Assembly: GCF_964656455.1 (NCBI RefSeq)
Contig: NC_135726.1
Location: forward strand, 6,830,001-6,894,000
Origin: Halichoerus grypus
Lineage: Eukaryota > Chordata > Mammalia > Carnivora > Phocidae
Direction: 5' to 3'
DNA: 64,000 bases
This document shows positions 57,463-64,000 of this stretch, piece after piece. The position numbers were made by a program, and so were the translations under genes. A model generated the notes under the pieces. That model was given only the letters and a program-made list of their open reading frames with translations. It ran no database searches and was not told where the DNA came from. Position 1 is the first letter of the stretch; every line of letters begins with the position of its first letter.

Positions 57463-57670
57463 GGGCGCCTGGGTGGCTCAGTCGGTTAAGCGGCTGCCTT
57501 CAGCTCAGGTCATGATCCTGGAGTCCCGGGATCGAGTCCCGCATCGGGCTCCCTGCTCAGTGGGGAGTCTGCTTCTCCCTCTGACCCTCCCCTCTCTCAT
57601 GCTCTCTGTCTCATTCTCTCTCTCAAATAAATAAATAAAATCTTTAAAAAAATAAATAAATAAATAAAAT
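57463..57670 (+). mobile_element. Young carnivore SINE with perfect duplication
   Basis: Full-length GCGCC-head SINE with an expanded AAATA-type tail. Perfect 16-bp duplication AAAATACATTAAAAGT at 57447-57462 and 57671-57686. Confidence 0.96.
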
Positions 57671-58063
57671 AAAATACATTAAAAGTTAGGTAACATTCAC
57701 ATTTTTCTCTAAAGTCTTGGTCACTGCTCATTGTTTGCCCTAATCTAAAATAGTATGAAATTAAACGTTGCTTTATGGCACCCCCTTCTGGTAACCGGAT
57801 TGAAATACTGTAACAAGACGAATTTTCACATGACCATTTCCCTCTAAGGATTTGAATAGTCCAGTTTAGTGGTTACCACAATAAAACGTGTGGAAGGAGA
57901 GAAGGAAAGGAGGTCGGTAGGAGGGTGTCTACTCTACAAGACCAGTACGGCAACCCGTCAGATGTTTTAAGACTCTGTGACACCAGACTTCATCCACTGA
58001 ATCAACCATCCACTGATCCATGGACAGCTGAGCCGAACCTTGCCCTCAAGAATCTTATGGTTA

Positions 58064-58250
58064 GGGTGCCTAGGTGGCTCAGCTGGTTAAGTGTCTGCCT
58101 CTGACTCAGGTCATGATCCCGTCCCACATTGGGCTCCCTGCTCAGTGGGGAGTCTGCTTCTCCCTCTACCCCTCCCCCCTGCTTGTGATCTCTCTCTCTC
58201 AGCCTGTCTCTCAAATAAATAAATAAAATCTTAAAAAAAAAAAAAAAAAA
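58064..58250 (+). mobile_element. Carnivore SINE with internal deletion
   Basis: Head 'GGTGCCTAGGTGGCTCAGCT'; the middle GGGATCGAG portion is missing. Pure A tail of about 19. Flanked by AGAATCTTATGGTTA and a near-identical AGATCTTATGGTTA. Confidence 0.92.
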
Positions 58251-58872
58251 AAGATCTTATGGTTAACAATTACAATGCAAAAGACATGAACTGAATGTTT
58301 GGGATTACAGATGGAGGAGCCTAAACGAGACTGAGAGGTGTGAGAAGGTTTTCTCCAGGCAGTGATAATTAGGCACAGTTGTGGAAGAGGCTATATTAAC
58401 TGGATAAATGTTGGAAGGGAAATTTTAGGCAAAAGGAGTAGTACAAAAGCACAGAGCCAAGATAATCATAACATGTTTTGGGGGGGGGGGAATGTTGCTC
58501 AGTGTAACTCCAGTAAAGCATATGTGTTGAATAGTAGCAGAAAGAATAGAGAAAGGCCAGATCACAGAAGACCATATATGCTAGGCTAAGGAGTTTAAAC
58601 TTTCTCCTAAAAGCCACAGGAAGCCAATGAATGATTTTAAACAACCAAGCGTCAAGGTCTGATACAGATTTCAGAAACACTTTTCTACGGTTTTAAGCTA
58701 CGAACACTTCTGAAGTCTCTGACGAAATCTCTAGTTGGCATCAGGCATATGTCCTAAATAGACAAGGTAACTCAGTCAAGTAACTTGAAAACAAAACTAA
58801 ACAAATCTAAAACATGACTTTGAAAGCAGAAAGGAAAAGTTGTACAAGTTATGTGAAACCGTTCAAACTTAC

Positions 58873-59001
58873 CTTTTAAACTCGTCATGGTAGAATTCAG
58901 ACTTGCAAGTGACCATCTCACTCCCCTGGATGTCCTCACGACTTCGGACTCCCCCAAACACGTACAGCTCCATGGCCACGCCACAGGCCACGGCTCCAAA
59001 T
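58873..59001 (-). CDS. GAN: GAN (gigaxonin) exon 9
   Basis: Encodes residues 459-500, with R458 and R501 split. Contains FGAVACGVAMELYVFGGVRS, the GG doublet of Kelch blade 5, and MVTCKSEFYHDEFK. Positions R477 and E486, which I recall from patient mutations, are conserved. Residue 482 is isoleucine where I remember alanine in human. Acceptor TTTCAG and donor GTAAGT are strong. Only 235 bp separates it from exon 8. Confidence 0.97.
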
Positions 59002-59236
59002 CTGAAAGGTCACACAGAGCATATCACCTACTGGATTTACAACTCATGGCTGATTCCTGAACTCCTTTTCTGCTTGTTTTAACTCTGCAGTGTTCTGGGT
59101 TTCATGAATATGTGAGTCTTTCTTTTTATGAAATGGATTATTCTTTTATTTTTATAGAAACCAAATGCTAAGTCAAGTGAAAGGTTCATTTGAAAGAAAG
59201 GGGGTGCCTACAGAGTCCACAACTGCATTCTCATAC

Positions 59237-59373
59237 CTTCTCTCCTTCAGCGGACAGATAGCGGTCCACTGCTGAGTCCTTGGGTCGTAACACTCCACAG
59301 ATTCAAAGAGTTTCCCGTACGATCCTCCCCCCATGGCATAGATTTTCTTTTTCATGGCTGCATAGCAGCCGAT
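59237..59373 (-). CDS. GAN: GAN (gigaxonin) exon 8
   Basis: Encodes residues 413-457 plus two bases of R458. Starts IGCYAAMKKKIYAMGGGSYG and continues ESVECYDPRTQQWTAICPLK: a full Kelch signature with GG, the spaced Y, and W, forming blade 4. Acceptor TTCCAG, donor GTATGA. The exon is 137 bp, no defects. Confidence 0.97.
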
Positions 59374-60230
59374 CTGGAAGGAGAAAGCGAGAGTTGGGGA
59401 GGCAACACTCACACTCCACGTTCGGCAAATGCTAACCTTAGAAAGCACCGTAGGGAAAGGTTTCGATTTCTAATAGTAAAACTATGGTATCTTCCAATAC
59501 TACAAAGACAGGACTTGGAAAGCGAGAAGAGGAGGTAGTACACGTACTGTTTGTTACCTCCAGCTGACACAACCGTGCTCAGGGAGATACGTAAATGGCC
59601 CTAATTTTTAAAGCAGCTTTCCAGTCTCTCCATTCTTCTACCACTGTTTGAAGATTCCAAGATTTAGATTCTGTCGAGCAACATCTCACTCAATTCCTGC
59701 TCCAACTGAGTGAAGCACTGAGACTGGGAGCCCAGCACATGAGGTGTAAATATCCACAGGACCGGACGAAGCTTTGGTGTGAAGAAGAGCCCCTCCCTCC
59801 CACACAGGAACGGGAATACGACAGACCGTGCTCGAAACAGCTAATGGGAGCCACGTTTTCACTGTACTCAGGATGCAATGGCCGTGCTTACCTGCAGGCT
59901 GTTTCTCGTCAGGCCCGTATGATGATTAAGAAAATAGGGCTGGAAGACCTGGCCACCTCCTAGGTGAGTGTGCTCCCGAGGCGCTTGTCAAGCGCAGGCG
60001 TGGACACAGCAGCCCAGCGCAGAGCCCACCGTCAGGGCGAGCTCTCGCACACACTCCGTCTCCTATCCTGGCGCACAGCGGATGACCATGAAGGCGGGCC
60101 ACCGACAGCGACAGAAGCCTACAACATTCACTCTTTTAACACTATCGATTGCGCTAAAAAAGGCGTATGTGGGAAAAGAAGAAATGCTAACTTTAAAACC
60201 CAATTTGTAATCACAAGATATGGTTCTCAC
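59374..60230 (-). other. GAN: GAN intron 7 (857 bp)
   Basis: No repeat recognised. Includes a moderately conserved-looking stretch at 59720-60100 with short open frames on both strands; no splice-supported exon seen. Confidence 0.85.
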
Positions 60231-60380
60231 CTTTCTAACCATGGTCAAATCAGGTTGCTTCGTCCAGGTTTTAGAATAAATGTCGTAACACTCCATGGAA
60301 ATTAGCTCTTTTTCACCATCCTCTCCTCCTAAAATGTACAGCATTCCATCTATCTCCACAATTCCAAAATTATGTCGTGG
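60231..60380 (-). CDS. GAN: GAN (gigaxonin) exon 7
   Basis: Encodes residues 363-412 exactly (50 codons, phase 0 at both ends). Contains RHNFGIVEIDGMLYILGGED and ISMECYDIYSKTWTKQPDL, Kelch blade 3. G368 and C393, positions I recall from giant axonal neuropathy, are present. The first residue is proline (CCA directly after the CAG acceptor), where I remember alanine in human. Because both ends are phase 0, skipping would delete one blade without shifting the frame. Confidence 0.97.
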
Positions 60381-61019
60381 CTGAAAAGACATCAAAGATC
60401 TCTGTATACAACTACCAGACTGAAAGCAGATATCCACACATTTAATAAAAATTACAGATACCATCACATTCCAGAGTTTCAGCAAAGAGGTGCCATGCTC
60501 ATAACCATCTCTCTCAGACATCTGTAATTTCCCTAAGCAGCTCACCCTTCTGTCACAAGAGACAGAACCCAATCCAGGAGTTATTCGGGACAATGATAAA
60601 TTCACTGGCGGAATCACCATTTTTTACTCACCACAACTCACAACAACAAGAACTATTACCTTCTGGTTCACTAAAACTATCTGTGTTTAGCAATGGGCTG
60701 TAGCTAAGTGTTTCCAAGTTGGTGTGTGAAAGACAAGGAAGAACCACAGCAAGAGCACTGCCCGAGGCTGGGAGAGGCACGGGGAGGCCAGGCTCCTGCT
60801 ATGGCCAACTGGAATGACAGAAGCCTGAGGGGTCATTTGACAACAAATACTTAGTGTCCCCGCCATCCCTGCTGTGCCCAGCGCTGTTCTAGCACTAAAG
60901 ACGGAGCTCTGAGCAGACAGACAAAATCCCCAGCCATCAAGGAGTTTGTGTGAACAATTAAGGGAAGTGCTGAAGGGAAGACAGACACACTTCCAAACAA
61001 ATGAAAAAGAACGTTTTAC
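60381..61019 (-). other. GAN: GAN intron 6 (639 bp), with an L2-like piece
   Basis: An old L2-like piece at about 60835-60980 ('CCAGCGCTGTTCTAGCACTA', 'GAGCAGACAGACAAAATCCC') is the only repeat noticed. GTAAAA donor and CAG acceptor. Confidence 0.8.
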
Positions 61020-61132
61020 CTCATTCATTGGTGGCAATGCCGTCCATGTGTTTGCATCTGGGTCGTATTTTTCTCCTGAGCTCAGGGTCTGCTTATTTTC
61101 ATCTTGGCCCCCAAACACAAACAAGAATCCCT
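61020..61132 (-). CDS. GAN: GAN (gigaxonin) exon 6 (first GAN exon in the window)
   Basis: Encodes residues 326-362 with the last two bases of E325. Starts GFLFVFGGQDENKQTLSSGE and ends DANTWTALPPMNE: Kelch blade 2 with its GG, Y and W. The exon is 113 bp; acceptor TTTTACAG, donor GTAAAA. The BTB, BACK and first Kelch regions are in exons 1-5, beyond the right edge of the window. Confidence 0.97.
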
Positions 61133-62313
61133 CTGTAAAAATCAAACGAGACACACGAGAAAGTTGAAACTTCACTCTTCAACTTCCATCTCCTGCTGAA
61201 TACAAATGGTACAGCTGTAGAGACAGTATGTGGAGGCAACTTCTCTAATGACAACAGTGGATTTGAGGTCTTCATCACAATTCATTCGATCCTCACTGAG
61301 AGAGGCTAATTCACATCTGTGGGTCACTTTGGCCAATTCACCTCACTTGGCAGCTGAGTGGATTCCCACTATCCTACAGCGTACAACCCAGACTGGCACC
61401 ACCCACACAGACACCAAGCAGCTCCGTCTATCCTACCCCCCTCTGTGATTCTCAAACAACTTCTGATCCACAGCCCACATCTGCTCGTTCAAGACCCAGG
61501 AGCGCTCAGATCCAGGGCATCTGTGCACTTCATATTCAAAACAGCATCTAAGAATCACTGTTGAAGTTCCTATTTCAGGTAATGGTGGATTAAGTTATTC
61601 ATACCAACTCCTATGCAAAACAGCTAAATTGCTGGACAAAACATTTTTGTTTTGTTTTGTTTTGTTTGACAAGCATTTCTGAAATAATCTTGAAAGAGAA
61701 GAAGCCAACAGGACAATATGGCAAAGCTGAAAGGAAAAGTGGGAGCTGGAGAGGTCACCACCCATGGAAACCATTTTGCTTTGAGGGCATTTACCCAACT
61801 GGGAAATTTCCAACCTTTCTTATAATGGCTTTGAGGGCTTGAAAGGGACAAAAATCAAAATCCCAGGCCCACAGGAAGTGTGACTTCTGGCACGAGAGCC
61901 TCTCCAAAGTTCAACAGGAATTAGAACCCAGATTTAAATCTCCTCCCTTGTCTAGGAGATCTCAAGGTTTGAATTTGATTTACAGTAATTCAATTCCAAA
62001 TTTGCAGTGCTTATAGGCAACTGGAAGAAACAAATGTAAAACTTGTGTGGAAAGAAGTATCCTTACCTAATCTTTAGATTCTAATATTCTAAGATTTTAA
62101 AGCATCAAATTATTCCTATAAATAATTTTTAATAAAATGATCAGCACCCAACCAAAGATACTCAGACACACAAACTAGACTCTATAAAGAAAACCAGCAA
62201 CAACAGACAATAGGAAGTAGTCTTGCAGAGACTTCAAATTTCAAATACTGGACTACCCAGAAAGATGATAAAATGAGAATGCTTACTATGTTTAAAAACT
62301 GAATGACAAATTT

Positions 62314-62433
62314 CTAAAAAAGATTTTATTAATTTATCTGAGAGAGAGAGAGAGAGAGAGATAGCAAGAGAGAGCATGAGAGGGAGAGGGAGAAGCAGAC
62401 TTCCCACTGAGCAGGGAGCCTGATGCAAATGCC
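62314..62433 (-). mobile_element. 5'-truncated carnivore SINE
   Basis: Only the CT-rich half and tail are present; the tRNA-like head is missing. A duplication CTGAATGACAAATTT / CTGAAAGACAAATTT (62299-62313, 62434-62448) flanks the truncated piece, so truncation occurred at insertion. Confidence 0.85.
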
Positions 62434-62459
62434 CTGAAAGACAAATTTTAAGAGAACTC

Positions 62460-63160
62460 TTGGAAAAAGAGGGCTGTAGAAGTGACAGAGCAGATCTGAA
62501 AAAGATTTAAAGAGAATCTCTAGGAATAAAAAAAGAAAAACACCAGATAAAATTAAAAAAAATTAATAGATGGGTTTAATGGCAGATCTGTCACAGTTAA
62601 AGACAGAACTCATTAAGTGGAGGGTAAGTCAAAAGAAACCACAAAGAGGGCAGCACATGGAGAGGCAAAAACATGAAAAACAAAACAGAGGCAGGAGGCT
62701 AAGGACAGAGCAAAAAGTGTAGCCATGTTTAATTGGACTTCCAAAAGCAGGAGGAAAGAGGACAATGGGGCAGAGGCAATACATGAATATGTAAAAATAA
62801 GAATTTTCCAGATTTGAGGAAAGGCCAAGCCACAGAGTCAAGATGCCCTAAAATTCTATACCCAGCACAAGTATCCTTTAAGCATGAAGGCAAAACAGTG
62901 ACATTGTTAGACAAAGAAATCGAAGCGTTTGCTACCATTAGACCACAATAAAGGAAATTCAAAAGGATAGACCTCAGAGAGAAGGCAAATAATCCTAGAT
63001 GGAAGGTCTGAGGAGTAAGAAGGAAAAACAAAGAAAGTGGTGAATATGTGGGTAAATCTAAACATTCTCTCTCTCTATATATATATGCATATATTCAAAA
63101 CAGATGAATCAAACATTTATATGTAGATACTTATTCATAAATAGTCATAAATTTTAATAA
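62460..63160 (+). mobile_element. LINE-1 or HAL1 internal relic
   Basis: 'AAAATTCTATACCCAGCACA', 'AGTATCCTTTAAGCATGAAG', 'GACATTGTTAGACAAAGAAA' follow the order of ancient L1/HAL1 coding sequence. No frame is open for more than a short distance. Confidence 0.55.
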
Positions 63161-64000
63161 TGCAAGACTGTGAAACATGAAGAACAGGAGAAATGCACTT
63201 GGGCTTTTATAACTTAAGAATAGAGGCTATGGTATCTATGATGACTTTCAAAGCAATATAGACAAAGAATATAACTTCTAACCTGGAAGAGCAGAAACAA
63301 AGTGAATGACAAAAAAAGTCCATCAATTAAAAAAAAAAAAAGGCAGGAAAAGAAGTAACACAGTACTGGCTGGACAAATAGGAACCACTTGGTCATGTCA
63401 CAGCTTTGCTCACTACAACTGGACACGACCCCATCCTCACTGCTCAATGTTTCTGAAATACCAACGCCTCGAGGAAATCTTGGAAAATCTGTGACATAGG
63501 AAACATTGTGGCAGGTATGTGTGTGTGAAAATTATGAATAGGTGTACACGTTGTGGGAAGGAAATGTAAGGCAGCTAATTCTGAGAAGAGAGAACAAGGA
63601 AATCAGACTCACATCCTGTTGGCTACCCCACTGCATCCTGCTGCTCATTACTGACAATAACTTCAGTCATTTTGGAACCCAAAAAATGATTCCATTTCTG
63701 TACTATAGTACAGCTTTGGCCATTTCTATAATATGGAATGGTATGGTATAGCTTTCAAAATCTTTAAAGTAATGTTAGTGGGCAAGCAGAGACTATAAAA
63801 TATGAAGGATTCCAGGAAGACTGTTGATTTTAATTGGAATTTAGTGAAATGGCACTTGTGGGTGAACCCAAAAGAGCAGAGCAAGGTGAAGAGAAAGGCA
63901 GCGAACAGTCAGAAGGCAGCAAGTACAGCCTTTCCTATCACCTCCGTGAGTGAGAACTTTGAATAACATGGAGCCGTTTTCAAACTTGTGAAGGTCAAGT

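Larger units (their letters stand above)
49479..58872 (-). other. GAN: GAN intron 9 (9.4 kb)
   Basis: By far the longest intron in the window. Holds L1M relics, MIRs, an old ERVL-like piece and three carnivore SINEs, listed separately. Stretches 51780-52950, 53180-53990, 55490-56390, 56810-57440 and 58270-58870 show no repeat or exon that I can name. A CTCF-like core with one mismatch (CCAGTAGAGGGTGC) lies at 54375. Confidence 0.9.
61133..64000 (-). other. GAN: GAN intron 5, 3' part
   Basis: No further GAN exon to the window edge: the codons before E325 (NHGVLSA region) are not found. 61140-62290 and 63170-64000 are unassigned apart from short AT and CT microsatellites (for example 63067-63100). 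Confidence 0.85.

Overview
The window is a stretch of a placental mammal nuclear genome from the order Carnivora, most likely an arctoid (bear, seal or mustelid type). The evidence is a dozen or more copies of the carnivore tRNA-derived SINE (head GCGCCTGGGTGGCTCAGTC, CT-rich middle, tail with repeated AAATA units) in the form I associate with arctoids rather than the dog form, plus one 5'-truncated carnivore LINE-1 tail. No bacterial, organellar or plasmid DNA is visible.

Two protein-coding genes are present, both on the minus strand. At the left edge lies the first coding exon of CMIP (C-Maf-inducing protein; 100 codons at 784-1083) inside a CpG island of about 1.5 kb (480-2050) that holds its promoter, with two complete TGACGTCA elements and a CCAAT box. 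CMIP continues to the left, out of the window. On the right, between about 36.6 and 64 kb, lies the 3' half of GAN (gigaxonin, a BTB-Kelch adaptor of the CUL3 ubiquitin ligase). Exons 6 to 11 encode residues 325-597 and all have good splice sites in matching phase. The stop codon is followed by what looks like a very long 3' UTR of about 12.5 kb. GAN exons 1-5 lie to the right of the window. The order GAN then CMIP, same strand, matches my recollection of human 16q23.

From 2.1 to 36.6 kb I find no gene. It is a mosaic of old MIR, L2, L1M, MLT1-type LTR and DNA-transposon relics with younger carnivore SINEs inserted on top, sometimes nested. It also holds a small GC-rich patch at 26.54-26.78 kb carrying a full CTCF-consensus match, and, 200 bp further on, an odd AT-rich degenerate repeat whose units are spaced by multiples of three and keep one 124-codon frame open.

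The two genes act separately (ubiquitin-ligase adaptor for neurofilament and microtubule-associated proteins; signalling adaptor in T cells and kidney) and are simply neighbours. The most interesting sequence-level observations are an 87-bp last intron of GAN that is stop-free and in frame, three perfect 8-mer let-7 target sites in the presumed GAN 3' UTR, sense-oriented SINEs in that UTR that carry AATAAA, and the paired CREs and CTCF candidate. I see no convincing undescribed multi-gene system.
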